Positions 36,404 to 47,348 of a stretch of DNA of 64,000 nt are shown here, one piece after another; within the stretch, counting starts at the first letter, position 1; each line of letters begins with the position of its first letter. The stretch spans positions 124,001 through 188,000 of the forward strand of contig NZ_JAMXBJ010000048.1 in assembly GCF_023913755.1 (NCBI RefSeq). Reading direction: 5' to 3'. The position numbers and the translations under genes were made by a program. The DNA comes from Pseudarthrobacter cellobiosi (GTDB lineage: Bacteria; Actinomycetota; Actinomycetes; Actinomycetales; Micrococcaceae). Under the pieces are notes generated by a model. That model was not told the DNA's origin, searched no databases, and saw only the letters and a list, made by a program, of their open reading frames with translations.

Positions 36404-37429
36404 ATGTTCTGGACCTCGTACCTGCTGGCGGTCCTCGCGGTAGTCCTGGCGTGGCCAGTGCCTATCCTGCTTTCCCGTGCCTCGTGGCCTGCCCGGTCAC
36501 CGTTCACGGCCATGCTGCTGTGGCAGGCAATAGCACTTGCGGGCGGGCTGTCCATGATCGGCGCCATGCTGGTCTACGGGCTTGAACCGATCGGTGACAA
36601 CCTCATCTCCGGGCTTCGCGGGCTGGCGGATATGGTCCTCTTCAACGCGCCCACCACGGCCTTGGGCTTCTGGCATCTGTTCGCCCTGTCCGCCGCGGCG
36701 CTGCTCACCGCCCACCTGGTCTTCACCCTCTTGCTGACCTACTACAAGATCGAACGGCAGCGGCGTAGGCACCGGGAACTCCTGGCCCTGTTGGCCGCCC
36801 CGTCCGTCGACGCGGCCCGCACGGTGGTCATCAGCCACGATTCACCCGTCGCCTATTGCCTGCCCGGCGGGGCCCGCTCCGTCACGGTGCTCTCGGACGG
36901 CCTGATGGCCGCGCTGGAGCCGGCTGAGTTGCGGGCCGTCCTGAGCCACGAGAATGCCCACCTCAACCAGCGCCACCATCTCCTGCTCTGGGCGTTTGCC
37001 GCGTGGCGCCAGGCGCTCCCCTGGCTGCCCACCACCCGCCTCGCTCAGGAGGCGGTGAACTCGCTCATCGAAATGCTGGCGGACGACGTCGCGCTGAAGA
37101 CGGAAAGCAAGGCCACGCTCATCAAGGCGATCGCCATTGTTGCCAGCGGACCTACCGGAGGTATGACGGCAGGGATTGGGGCGGGGATGGCGGGAAGCAT
37201 CGCGGCCGCCGCCATACCGTCCGCGCACCCCGGCCTTGCCCTAGACGGGCTTGAGTCGCCCACAGGCGCCGTCTCAGGTTCTGCCCGGACCACTATCTCC
37301 CGGGTCAGCCGGCTGCTGTCCCCTGAGCCGCAGCTGCCTGCCGCCGCCCGCGGGATGGTGCTTGCCGGCTCCGCCCTGCTCCTGGCCGTGCCCACCGCCC
37401 TGCTGATCGTGCCGGGCCTTCTGGACTGA
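36404..37429 (+). CDS. M56-family membrane metalloprotease (BlaR-like, no sensor domain)
   Basis: This 341-residue membrane protein has helices at about 1-22, 36-58, 85-112 and near the C-terminus (about 318-338). Between the third and fourth lies a zinc protease domain with HENAH at residues 182-186, followed by NQRHH, and a likely third ligand Glu223 in LIEMLADDVAL. That is the BlaR1/MecR1 protease unit, which cleaves BlaI. The protein ends soon after the last helix, so the extracellular penicillin-binding sensor of BlaR1 is missing and the signal is unknown. It forms an operon with the repressor gene. Confidence 0.85.
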   Translation: MFWTSYLLAVLAVVLAWPVPILLSRASWPARSPFTAMLLWQAIALAGGLSMIGAMLVYGLEPIGDNLISGLRGLADMVLFNAPTTALGFWHLFALSAAALLTAHLVFTLLLTYYKIERQRRRHRELLALLAAPSVDAARTVVISHDSPVAYCLPGGARSVTVLSDGLMAALEPAELRAVLSHENAHLNQRHHLLLWAFAAWRQALPWLPTTRLAQEAVNSLIEMLADDVALKTESKATLIKAIAIVASGPTGGMTAGIGAGMAGSIAAAAIPSAHPGLALDGLESPTGAVSGSARTTISRVSRLLSPEPQLPAAARGMVLAGSALLLAVPTALLIVPGLLD

Positions 37430-37507
37430 ACCGACGCCGTGGACTAAACCCGGCATGGGCTGTGCCGACGCCGGCCTAGCCATCACAGGGCTGTGCCGCT
37501 CCGGACA

Positions 37508-39616
37508 TCAGGCGTCGATCCGCTCCCGGTCCAGGCTGGAGGCGCCGGCGATGATGAAGTCTTTGCGGGGGGCAACATCGGACCCCATCAGCAGGTCGAA
37601 CGTGTCTTCCGCATGCTTGGCGTTCTCGATCCCCACCTTGCGCAGCGTCCGGTGCCGCGGGTCCATGGTGGTCTCGGCAAGCTGTCCGGCGTCCATCTCG
37701 CCCAGGCCCTTGTACCGCTGGATCGGTTCCTTGTAGCGCTTGCCTTCCTTGGCCAGCCGGGCCAGGAGCACGTGGAGTTCCGCCTCCGAGTAGGTGTAGA
37801 TCATGTCGTTGGCTTTCTGCCCGGCGTTGATGACCTCCACCCGGTGCAGCGGCGGCACGGCAGCATAAACCCTTCCGGCGTCGATCATGGGGCGCATGTA
37901 CCGGAAGAAGAGTGTCAGCAGCAGCGTCCGGATGTGGGCGCCGTCGACGTCGGCGTCGGTCATCAGAATGACTTTGCCATAGCGGGCCGCGTTGATATCG
38001 AAGCTGCGTCCGGATCCCGCACCCACCACCTGGATCAGCGCAGCGCACTCCGTGTTGGACAGCATGTCCCCCACGGACGCCTTCTGCACGTTCAGGATCT
38101 TGCCCCGGATGGGCAGCAGCGCCTGGAAGTCCGAGGACCGCGCCAGCTTGGCGGTTCCCAGTGCGGAGTCGCCTTCCACGATGAAGAGTTCGGAACGGTC
38201 GACGTCGTCCGTCCGGCAGTCGGCAAGCTTGGTGGGCATGGACGAGGTTTCCAGGGCATTCTTGCGCCGCTGGGTTTCCTTGTGCACCCGCGCGGAAATC
38301 CTGGACTTCATCTCGCTGACGATTTTTTCCAGGAGCAGCGCGGAGTGGGCTTTGTCGTTCCGGTTGGCTGAATTCAGCTTTGCGGTGATCTCCTGCTCCA
38401 CCACCTTCGAGACGATGGCGCGGACGGCGGAGGTGCCCAGGATTTCCTTCGTCTGGCCCTCGAACTGCGGTTCGGCCAACCGGACCGTCAGGACAGCCGT
38501 CAGGCCGGCGAAGATGTCATCCTTCTCGATCTTGTCGTTGCCGGCTTTCAGCTTGCGGGCGTTGGCCTCCACTGCTTTCCGGAACGTCTTGACCAGCGCC
38601 TGTTCGAAGCCCGACTGGTGGGTTCCGCCTTTGGGCGTGGCAATGATGTTGACGAAGCTGCGGACGGTGCTGTCATAGCCGATGCCCCACCGGAGAGCCA
38701 CGTCCACTTCACAGTCACGTTCAACCTCGGCGAGCTGGCTGTGGCCCCGTTCGTCGAGTACCGGCACGGTTTCCTTGAATTTGCCTGAACCGTGCAGCCG
38801 CCAGACGTCGGTCACGGCGGGATCGGCGGCGAGGAACTCGACGAACTCGGACAGGCCGCCGTCGTGGTGGAACACCTCTTCGTGGCCTGCTGCCTCACCG
38901 GGAGTTCCGGGCAGCCTGCGCTCATCGCGGACGGTGAGCTTGAGTCCCGGTACCAGGAAGGACGTCTGTCGCGCCCGTGCGGCCAGTTCGTCGTAGGAGA
39001 ACTTGGCGTCCGGCGTGAAAATCTGGCGGTCCGCCCAATAGCGGATCCGGGTCCCGGTCACACCACGCTTCGCCTTGCCCACCACATCCAGCACCGAGCC
39101 GTCCACAAACGGCGCAAACACTGCCGACGGGTCCAGCTTGGATCCCTGGTCCTTGAAGCGCCCAGGCTCGCCGCGGCGGAACGACATTTTGTAGGTCTTG
39201 CTGCCGCGGTCCACTTCAACGTCCAGGCGCGCGGACAGGGCGTTCACCACGGAGGCGCCCACGCCGTGCAGGCCGCCGGAGGCCGTATAGGACCCGCCGC
39301 CGAACTTGCCGCCCGCATGGAGCTTGGTGAAGACCACCTCGACGCCGGTGAGCCCCGTCTTGGGTTCCACGTCCACGGGGATGCCGCGGCCGTCGTCGTG
39401 AATTTCCACCGAGTTGTCCGCGTGCAGGATGATCTTGATGTCGTGCCCAAATCCGGCAAGCGCTTCGTCCACCGAGTTGTCGATAATCTCCCACAGGCAG
39501 TGCATCAGCCCGCGCGAATCGGTGGAACCGATGTACATGCCGGGGCGCTTGCGGACGGCCTCGAGGCCCTCCAGGACAGAAAGGTGCCGGGCGGTGTAAT
39601 CAGAACTTGGTGCCAC
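37508..39616 (-). CDS. parE: DNA topoisomerase IV subunit B
   Basis: ParE is the ATPase subunit of topoisomerase IV. The 702-residue protein has GHKL-ATPase motifs EIIDNSVDEALAG, HDDGRGIPV and GGLHGVGASVVNAL, a transducer domain, and a Toprim domain with LFIVEGDSALGTAKLAR and the Mg-binding TDADVDGAHIRTLLLT. EGDSALGTA, rather than EGDSAGG, is typical of actinobacterial ParE as opposed to GyrB. The start is a GTG (39616) with AAGGAG about 12 bases before. The partner parC is at 26490; the cyd/blaI region lies between them. Confidence 0.92.
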   Translation of the reverse strand: MAPSSDYTARHLSVLEGLEAVRKRPGMYIGSTDSRGLMHCLWEIIDNSVDEALAGFGHDIKIILHADNSVEIHDDGRGIPVDVEPKTGLTGVEVVFTKLHAGGKFGGGSYTASGGLHGVGASVVNALSARLDVEVDRGSKTYKMSFRRGEPGRFKDQGSKLDPSAVFAPFVDGSVLDVVGKAKRGVTGTRIRYWADRQIFTPDAKFSYDELAARARQTSFLVPGLKLTVRDERRLPGTPGEAAGHEEVFHHDGGLSEFVEFLAADPAVTDVWRLHGSGKFKETVPVLDERGHSQLAEVERDCEVDVALRWGIGYDSTVRSFVNIIATPKGGTHQSGFEQALVKTFRKAVEANARKLKAGNDKIEKDDIFAGLTAVLTVRLAEPQFEGQTKEILGTSAVRAIVSKVVEQEITAKLNSANRNDKAHSALLLEKIVSEMKSRISARVHKETQRRKNALETSSMPTKLADCRTDDVDRSELFIVEGDSALGTAKLARSSDFQALLPIRGKILNVQKASVGDMLSNTECAALIQVVGAGSGRSFDINAARYGKVILMTDADVDGAHIRTLLLTLFFRYMRPMIDAGRVYAAVPPLHRVEVINAGQKANDMIYTYSEAELHVLLARLAKEGKRYKEPIQRYKGLGEMDAGQLAETTMDPRHRTLRKVGIENAKHAEDTFDLLMGSDVAPRKDFIIAGASSLDRERIDA

Positions 39617-39871
39617 GGGTTGTGAACTCCTTCAGTGACGGAACAGCTGGCGCTGCGGGCGCTCCATCAAGTTTAGTCGGCGCGGCAGCTGACGGAGGGC
39701 TGCCACACTTCCCACGGCTGTGGGCAACGCCACTCGTTATCCTTCCGTGACCGAAACCGGAGGCTTGATCGATTCTTGTGGCTACGCGGACAGCGAACTT
39801 GACCCGTCCTTGCGATGCGACTGGTACGAATACTGGTTATATAGACATACAGATCTACTTAGGAGGCCGAC

Positions 39872-40093
39872 ATGACAACAGCAGTGGCAGACCGCACACT
39901 CAACGCACTGGACCGGTGCGATCGCTGCGGAGCTCAGGCATATGTCCGCGTTGTACTCGAGTCCTCCGGCGGTGAGCTGCTGTTCTGCGGCCACCATGCC
40001 CGTGCCATCGAGGCTACGCTGAGGCCGTTGAGCTCCGACTGGCACGACGAGACGGGCAGGCTTCACGAGAAGGCTCCCGTGGCCGTCGACTGA
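39872..40093 (+). CDS. DUF7455 small protein
   Basis: This 73-residue protein matches a conserved actinobacterial family found between parE and the principal sigma factor. CDRCGAQAYVRV, GGELLFCGHHA form a Cys/His zinc-binding pattern (CxxC then CxHH), and an acidic-basic tail follows. No function is known. A perfect AGGAGG lies 6 bases before the ATG. The region upstream contains TTGACC (39799-39804) and TACGAA (39825-39830) with a 20-base gap, too long to call a promoter with confidence. A strong terminator follows. Confidence 0.82.
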   Translation: MTTAVADRTLNALDRCDRCGAQAYVRVVLESSGGELLFCGHHARAIEATLRPLSSDWHDETGRLHEKAPVAVD

Positions 40094-40121
40094 CCAGGCG
40101 CACCACGGCCTGATACACCTC

Positions 40122-40155
40122 GAAGAGGACCCCTCCAGCCGGAGGGGTCCTCTTC
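40122..40155 (+). terminator. terminator of the DUF7455 gene
   Basis: A perfect 15-bp stem (40122-40136 with 40141-40155) around the loop AGCC is followed by TTTGT. It lies 29 bases after the DUF7455 stop. Confidence 0.85.
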
Positions 40156-40189
40156 TTTGTCATGAATTTGTTCATGCAGCCCAGACAGG

Positions 40190-40249
40190 AAAACGCGGGC
40201 CCCCTTCACATCCATCGATCCGAAGATGTTGGGCGGAAGGGGACCCGCG
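40190..40249 (-). terminator. terminator of sigA
   Basis: On the minus strand a 14-bp stem (40236-40249 with 40194-40207, one G-U pair) with a 28-base loop ends in TTTT (40193-40190). It lies 17 bases beyond the sigA stop. Confidence 0.7.
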
Positions 40250-40265
40250 CTGCCTCAGTCCTGAT

Positions 40266-41573
<1,308 letters not shown>

Positions 41574-41668
41574 AGAAAACCTTTCTAGCGGCGGTCTGTG
41601 GAATCACCATACGGGCAACACCACTATGACCCTGTCAAGTCCGTGATGAATATCAGGTGCAACCACGG

Positions 41669-41697
41669 CCGGCAGATTCTATAAGTAGAACTGCCGG
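41669..41697. other. hairpin between DUF4192 gene and sigA
   Basis: CCGGCAG-A-TTCTA, loop TAAG, TAGAA-CTGCCGG forms a 12-bp stem with one bulged A. It lies downstream of the DUF4192 stop and upstream of sigA. No T-run follows on the minus strand. It may be a terminator of the DUF4192 gene or part of the sigA leader or promoter region. Confidence 0.45.
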
Positions 41698-41839
41698 GGC
41701 GGCTGTAATGTTCCCGACTGGGCTTCACCACATGCACTTGATTCACGGACCCAACCGGGTCTCGGCAACCATTGTCTCACGGTTTTCCCAAACCCGACCT
41801 CAAGGCTGCCCCCATCCAAACCGGTCATGCGGAATCCGG

Positions 41840-43087
41840 TCAGGCGGAATCCGGTTCGAATTTCCGCCAGGCGGCCTCCTTCCGTGCAGCCCAGCCGCAA
41901 AGGGTGCCGCGCCGCACCAGCTCAAGCATGAGTTCGGCGAGCCGGTAGCCTGGCTCCTCGTCAAGGGCGCAGCCGAGGTACGCAGCAGCGTAGGAGCCCC
42001 TCCCCCTGCACCACGCGATCCACCCACGCCCGGTCAGCGCGGCTGCACCGGCCTGCCCGCCGCACGCCGACAGCTGTTCCAGCACTTCGTCCAGGCTGTT
42101 AAGGGTGTGCCATGCAGGAACCACCGGGTCCAGTCCCAACAGGACTTCGCCATATCCTGGAATGCCCGGCATGCCTTTGGTATCCGGTCCGGCAGGCTCC
42201 CGTCCTGGCAGTCCGGCTCCCGACGCTGGAAGTCCGGATGGTAAGGGCCCCGGGAGTGCGGGCCCCGCCGGATCCAGGATGCAGCCCGCGTCGAAGATGC
42301 CGAACATCTCGGCCCCCGCCAAGGCAGCCGCCTGACCGGCGGCGGCCATCACCAGGACGGCGTCACGCCAGGCGGGGACCCGGAGCGACGCGCGAAGGAA
42401 GGCAACGTCATTGACGGGCAGAGGCTGACCAGGCACGTTGGCCAGCAAGGCCTCCCACTGGACCATCAGCTGGCCGAACTGTTCCCTGCTCCCCCGTCGC
42501 CGGTCCAACTGCGCCGCCCACGTGGCCTCAGAGGCAAGGACGGCGGCCCTGTCCTCGCCGGAAAGCGAGGGCGGAGTGTGCGCGCCGTCCTCCGGCGCGG
42601 GCCCGACGCTGCTGCCGCGGAAGACCATCTCGGCATTAATCATGCTGTCCCGGATCGCCTGAACAGACCGGCCCGGTGAGGGGCAGCAGGACGGATCGGT
42701 GCAAAAAGCATCACGCCAGAAGGAGTTACCGACATACCAGGCGTCCCGCACCGGCATCCCCGCGGCCCCTAGGACCGTCTGGAGTGCATCCAATAGCCCG
42801 CGGTAGGTTCCAGGTGGTTCCATCCAGCCGTCGTTGGTGAAGCATGCCAGCAAGGCGGCGTCGGCATTCTCGTCAGCCAGAAGATAATCGCGCACCGTGC
42901 GCGCGTACTCCCGCGGGTCCGCGAGGGTTTCCGGGCCTGGAAGATCCAGCCTCAGGGTTGCTCCCAGCCGGTTCCCCTGCAGGGTCATCGCAACCAGGCT
43001 GTCGGCAGGCCAGTAGCCCAGGGAATGCGGAATGAACCCGAGGATGTCTTCAGGGCCTCGGACGGTCAGGTGTTCTGAAGGTTTCAT
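41840..43087 (-). CDS. DUF4192 protein
   Basis: This soluble protein of about 415 residues fits DUF4192, an actinobacterial family of unknown role. It begins MKPSEHLTVRGPEDILGFIP with HSLGYWPADSLVAMTL, a segment typical of the family, and continues with ARTVRDYLLADENADAALLA, DAWYVGNSFWRDAFC and a Cys-containing stretch (CTDPSCCPSPG). The C-terminal region ends in a basic, aromatic segment. The frame opens at 43129, but the family opening begins at the ATG at 43087; the ribosome-binding site (TGGAA) is weak. It follows the MFS gene by about 90 bases. Confidence 0.78.
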   Translation of the reverse strand: MKPSEHLTVRGPEDILGFIPHSLGYWPADSLVAMTLQGNRLGATLRLDLPGPETLADPREYARTVRDYLLADENADAALLACFTNDGWMEPPGTYRGLLDALQTVLGAAGMPVRDAWYVGNSFWRDAFCTDPSCCPSPGRSVQAIRDSMINAEMVFRGSSVGPAPEDGAHTPPSLSGEDRAAVLASEATWAAQLDRRRGSREQFGQLMVQWEALLANVPGQPLPVNDVAFLRASLRVPAWRDAVLVMAAAGQAAALAGAEMFGIFDAGCILDPAGPALPGPLPSGLPASGAGLPGREPAGPDTKGMPGIPGYGEVLLGLDPVVPAWHTLNSLDEVLEQLSACGGQAGAAALTGRGWIAWCRGRGSYAAAYLGCALDEEPGYRLAELMLELVRRGTLCGWAARKEAAWRKFEPDSA

Positions 43088-43180
43088 GATTCCAGCTTTG
43101 GCGAACCACCGGCGGGGCTGAAGTGGCAACTTCCGCTATGTCAACAACCGCCCCAGGAGGGCCGATGTGGAGGACAAGTG

Positions 43181-44530
43181 TCAGTCTTTGCCCGCGCGGT
43201 CGCGCTGACGCCGCTGTGCCAGGCTCACCCGCCGCTGCTGCGCCATGGCCCGAAGCAGCGGCGCCACCACAACACCCTGCGCGGCCATCTGTCGCCGTAC
43301 TTTGCGCCGGCAAACAAGCGTCATGGCGGCGCCAAAGCCCAGCAGCAGGAACTGTACGCTGAGTGCGATCCGGAACGGTTCGAGCCCGTACAGGACGCCC
43401 TCGGAATAGCCGCTGGCAAGCAGGACGTCCAGCACCAGGCCAATCAGGAAGATGGCCACAAGGGCCGCGATGAAGCCGCCCACATTCACGATGCCCGTTG
43501 CGGTACCGATCCTGTGCGCCGGATTGAACGTCCGCGCGAAATCAAACCCGATCATCGATCCCGGCCCCCCGATGGCCAGGACTACCACCAGGCACGCCAG
43601 CAGCCACAGCGGGGAGCGGCCAGGCGTCAGCAGCACCGCGGCCCAGGCAGCGGCCGTGGCGCCGGCGATGAGCAGCACCATCGTTGACCGCCGAAGCGGG
43701 TGACGGGAAACAAACTGTCCAATGAAAGGGCCCACGGCCATCGCCGCCGCAACGTACAAGGTCATCAGGCCGGCCACGGTTGCGGCATCCATGCCCTGCC
43801 CCGAGATCAGGAACGGATATCCCCAGGTCATGGCGAAGACGGTGCCGCTGAACTGGATGGTGAAGTGGCTCCACATCCCCAGCCGGGTACCCGGCTGGCG
43901 CCAGGCCCGCGCGAGCGAGGCGCCCGTGGCTTTCAACCCCTGCTGCGCCTGCGGCGCGGGTGCACCGGGCGGGTGGTCCTTCAACAGCACCAGCACCAGG
44001 ACAACCGCCACGCCCGCCATGCCCGCGAGCATCAGGAAACCGGGGGTCCAGCCGAAGGAATGCAGGACGAACGCGAAGGGAAGCACACTGAAAAGCTGCC
44101 CGAGCTGGCCCGACATGCCCGTCAGCTGGGTGACCAGGGGAACCCGGGCCGGCGCGAACCACAAGGGAATCAGGCGGATCACGGAAATAAAGGTCATGGC
44201 GTCCCCGGCGCCCACCAGAATCCGCCCCGCCACACCGCCGGGGATGGTGTCGGCGAAGGCCAACTGGAGCTGGCCAAGACCCATCAGGACGGCTCCGCCG
44301 GCGATCATGGCGCGCGAGCCGAACCTGTCCACCAGGAGGCCTACGGGGATCTGCAGGCCTGCGTAGACCAGCAGCTGCAGCACCGTGAAAAATGAGATGG
44401 CGGACGCGCCGGCATGGAACCGCTCGGTGGCCTCAAGTCCCACCACACCGAATGACGTACGCTGCGAGACGGCCACAAGGTAGGCGAAGATGCCGATGGT
44501 CCAGATCAGCCAGGCTCGGGGTGCAGTCAC
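43181..44530 (-). CDS. major facilitator superfamily transporter
   Basis: This 449-residue membrane protein has 12 predicted helices with a central loop (LKDHPPGAPAPQAQQG). The MFS loop 2-3 motif appears as GLLVDRFGSRAMI, and the second-half equivalent as GQFVSRHPLRRS. The substrate is unknown. The C-terminal tail is strongly basic (QRRVSLAQRRQRDRAGK). The open frame begins with a GTG at 44530 directly after GAGGGG, closer than normal, so a slightly different start is possible. Confidence 0.82.
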   Translation of the reverse strand: MTAPRAWLIWTIGIFAYLVAVSQRTSFGVVGLEATERFHAGASAISFFTVLQLLVYAGLQIPVGLLVDRFGSRAMIAGGAVLMGLGQLQLAFADTIPGGVAGRILVGAGDAMTFISVIRLIPLWFAPARVPLVTQLTGMSGQLGQLFSVLPFAFVLHSFGWTPGFLMLAGMAGVAVVLVLVLLKDHPPGAPAPQAQQGLKATGASLARAWRQPGTRLGMWSHFTIQFSGTVFAMTWGYPFLISGQGMDAATVAGLMTLYVAAAMAVGPFIGQFVSRHPLRRSTMVLLIAGATAAAWAAVLLTPGRSPLWLLACLVVVLAIGGPGSMIGFDFARTFNPAHRIGTATGIVNVGGFIAALVAIFLIGLVLDVLLASGYSEGVLYGLEPFRIALSVQFLLLGFGAAMTLVCRRKVRRQMAAQGVVVAPLLRAMAQQRRVSLAQRRQRDRAGKD

Positions 44531-44598
44531 CCCCTCATTATGCCGGGCTGCTGCCCGGACCAGGGCAGGCGTCTGCCAGGCGGACGCCGTGGGGCGGG

Positions 44599-45537
44599 CT
44601 ACGGGTGCGGGTTCTCGCGGGCCAGGTAGGCCTCCACGGCCGCGCCCAGCTCGTCCCCGTTGGGCAGTTCGTCATTTTCATCGGCCAGGAGCGAGCGCCG
44701 GACGGTGCCTTCGGCCTTCTCGTCGTAACGTTCCTCCAGCCGGGTGACCACCTGCTGCACATCTTCCGAGGCGGCCACCTGCTCGGCGATCTGGCGGCCC
44801 ACTTCCCGGCCCGCTTCGCGCAGCCGGTCCGCAGGCAACATCAGGGACGTCGCGGCACCCAGGAATTCAAGTCCGGCTACAGCGGCTGGCGGGTATTCCG
44901 CCTCAGCAAGGTAGTGCGGAACGTGGATCACGTAGCCGGCAACATTGCGCTCAGCTTCCATCAGCCGCAGCTCCAGGATATGGCCCACGGCCGCCGGAAC
45001 GTCAACCGTGGGCTTCCAGACCGAAATGCCCTCGATCAGTTCCGGACGGTTGCCGTGGACGGTCACACCCACTGGGCGAGTGTGCGGCACCGGCATGGGA
45101 ATGGAGTGGATCCAGGTCACGAGGTTCACGTCCAGCTTTTCCACAATGCCGACGACGGCGCGCGCGAACCGCTCCCATTGAAGGTCAGGTTCAAAGCCGG
45201 CCAGCAGCAGGAAGGGGCTGCCGAGCCCGTCCGTCAGCTTGTACAGCGCCAGCTTCGGCTGCTGATAGTCCTGAAGATGATCCTCCACGAAGGAGATGTG
45301 GGGCCTCCGCGACCGGTAGTCGATGAGCTGGTCGGCGTCGAACACAGCCACCGTCTCGGCGTCGAGGGTATCCAGGAACTCCGCATTGATCTGCTTCACC
45401 ACGTGGCCGGCATCGGCAAAGCCGGTGAAACCCATCACCAGGTTCAGCCCGCGGAGCGCCGGGCTGTGGAACAGCTCGATGTTGCTCGCATAGAGCGCAT
45501 CGGGGTCCAGCAGGGAACCGGAAATCCGTTCAAGCAC
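44599..45537 (-). CDS. PAC2-family protein (proteasome assembly chaperone-like)
   Basis: This 312-residue soluble protein belongs to the PAC2 family, found in most Actinobacteria (M. tuberculosis Rv2125). It has LVMGFTGFADAGHVVKQINAE with some changes, VAVFDADQLIDYRSRRP, PFLLLAGFEPDLQWERFA, WIHSIPMPVPHTRP and VIHVPHYLAEAEYPPAA, all typical of the family. The C-terminus is a charged helix. Its biochemical role in bacteria is unclear. The open frame extends to 45579, but the GTG at 45537 has AAAGGA upstream and matches the usual family beginning (ERISGSLLDPDALY). It is divergent from pepA. Confidence 0.78.
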   Translation of the reverse strand: MLERISGSLLDPDALYASNIELFHSPALRGLNLVMGFTGFADAGHVVKQINAEFLDTLDAETVAVFDADQLIDYRSRRPHISFVEDHLQDYQQPKLALYKLTDGLGSPFLLLAGFEPDLQWERFARAVVGIVEKLDVNLVTWIHSIPMPVPHTRPVGVTVHGNRPELIEGISVWKPTVDVPAAVGHILELRLMEAERNVAGYVIHVPHYLAEAEYPPAAVAGLEFLGAATSLMLPADRLREAGREVGRQIAEQVAASEDVQQVVTRLEERYDEKAEGTVRRSLLADENDELPNGDELGAAVEAYLARENPHP

Positions 45538-45798
45538 GGCGTTCGTCCTTTCAAGGAGTCGGGTGAATATCTTGTACAACGCGGCCAGGCACCCCGGAAT
45601 TCCGCCAGCCGGTGTGGCGCAGGTCTCAGGAGATTCCGCTGCCTCGGCCCGCAGCGGCTACGATCGTGAATGGCCCGCCGGACGGGTTAACCGGCACCCC
45701 GGCGACGTCCCGATCGGACGGCCGCCGGATTTCCATGGCCGGGCGCCTGACATCCATACCAGCGCGAACAGCCTTTTCGAGAATTGAGGACTTACCCC

Positions 45799-47325
45799 GT
45801 GGTCAAGAATACTGAAATCAACCTTAGTACCCTCGCTAAGGACCTGAAGAGGACCCCCAGTGACGCCGTTGTCATCGGCGTGGGACAGGGATCGGACGGA
45901 CCTGTCCTGCTTGAGAACCCGCTGACCGCAAAATCTGCTGAAGCGCTGACCGATTCCCTGAAGGTCCTGGGCGTCACCGGCGCCGCTGACCAGATCGTTC
46001 GGCTGCCCGGCCTGCCGGAAACGGGTGCCGGGGTCCTGGTTCTCGCCGGCGTTGGCAAGGTGGCCGCTGGCCGTCCGCTGACCGAAGAGGCCCTGCGGCG
46101 GGCCGCAGGTTCCGCCGTCCGCCAGCTCGGCGGCCTGCCCACTGTCGTCCTCGCGCTCCCGACGGCGGGAGTCGCCGACGTCGCGGCGGTCGCGGAGGGT
46201 GCCGCCCTGGGAGCCTATTCCTTTACCGAATACCGGTCGTCCAACGACGGGCTGAAGGAACCGGTCCGCAACGCAGTGATCTACACCGATGTTGCTGCCA
46301 ATGATGCGCTTCGCTCTGCACTGACGCGTGCGGGCCTGATCGGCAAAGCCGTCAACGCGACTCGGTCCCTGGTCAACCAGCCGCCCAGCCACCTGTATCC
46401 CGAGTCCTTCGCCGAGGCCGCTAAGGAGCTGTCCAAGGGCCTGCCTGTTAAGGTGACGGTCTGGGACGAAAAGCGCCTCGAAAAGGAAGGCTTCGGCGGC
46501 ATCATGGGCGTGGGCAAGGGGTCCACGCGCCAGCCCCGCCTTGTGAAGGTCGAGTACGCCCCCGCAAAGGCCACCGCAAAAATCGCACTGGTGGGCAAGG
46601 GCATCACGTTTGATACCGGCGGAATCTCGATCAAGCCGGCCCTTGGCATGGGTGACATGAAGAGCGATATGGCGGGCGCCGCCGTCGTCCTTAATACTGT
46701 GCTGGCGATCGCGGGACTTGGCCTTCCGGTGAAGGCGACCGCCTGGCTCTGCATCGCAGAAAACATGCCCTCCGGTGCGGCCTCACGGCCGGCGGATGTC
46801 CTCACCATGTTCGGCGGCAAGACCGTTGAGGTGCTGAACACCGATGCCGAGGGCCGCCTGGTTATGGCAGACGGCATTGTCGCGGCGAGCCTCGAATACC
46901 CTGACGCCATCATCGACGTCGCCACCCTCACCGGTGCGCAGCTCATCGCCCTCGGCAACAGGACCGCCGGCGTGATGGGCTCTGACAGTGTCACCGGGCC
47001 ACTCAAGGCCGCCGCCGACCGTGCGGGCGAACTGGTGTGGCCCATGCCGCTGCCGGAGGAACTGCGCCCGAGCATCGACTCCCAGGTGGCCGACCTCGCC
47101 AATATTGGTGAGCGCCATGGCGGCATGATGACCGCGGCTGTTTTCCTGCGCGAGTTTGTGGGCAAGGGCAAGGACGGAGAGCAGATCCCGTGGGCCCACA
47201 TCGACATCGCCGGCCCGTCCTTCAACAACGGAAGCCCTTACGGATACACCCACAAGCAGGGCACAGGCTGCACGGTCCGCACACTGGTGGCCTACGTGGA
47301 GGACATCCTGGCGGCTGCCGCCTGA
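45799..47325 (+). CDS. pepA: leucyl aminopeptidase (M17)
   Basis: This 508-residue cytosolic zinc or manganese exopeptidase releases N-terminal residues from peptides. The M17 catalytic domain has GKGITFDTGGISIKP (metal-binding Lys and Asp), MKSDMAGAAVV, ENMPSGAASRPADV and the family signature NTDAEGRLVMADG. The C-terminus has FNNGSPYGYTHKQGTGCTVR. The frame opens with a TTG at 45784, but GAGGA (45786-45790) sits 8 bases before the GTG at 45799, which I take as the start. A candidate -10 (TACGAT, 45659-45664) would give a leader of about 130 bases. Confidence 0.93.
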   Translation: MVKNTEINLSTLAKDLKRTPSDAVVIGVGQGSDGPVLLENPLTAKSAEALTDSLKVLGVTGAADQIVRLPGLPETGAGVLVLAGVGKVAAGRPLTEEALRRAAGSAVRQLGGLPTVVLALPTAGVADVAAVAEGAALGAYSFTEYRSSNDGLKEPVRNAVIYTDVAANDALRSALTRAGLIGKAVNATRSLVNQPPSHLYPESFAEAAKELSKGLPVKVTVWDEKRLEKEGFGGIMGVGKGSTRQPRLVKVEYAPAKATAKIALVGKGITFDTGGISIKPALGMGDMKSDMAGAAVVLNTVLAIAGLGLPVKATAWLCIAENMPSGAASRPADVLTMFGGKTVEVLNTDAEGRLVMADGIVAASLEYPDAIIDVATLTGAQLIALGNRTAGVMGSDSVTGPLKAAADRAGELVWPMPLPEELRPSIDSQVADLANIGERHGGMMTAAVFLREFVGKGKDGEQIPWAHIDIAGPSFNNGSPYGYTHKQGTGCTVRTLVAYVEDILAAAA

Positions 47326-47348
47326 CCCCGGGGGAACCCGCCCTTTGC

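Noticed and set aside
41677..41690. A further BlaI-type dyad (TTCTATAAGTAGAA) upstream of sigA
   Set aside because: The arms are only TTCTA/TAGAA with four bases between them, so the spacing differs from the 17-bp form. It is part of a longer hairpin that explains the symmetry.
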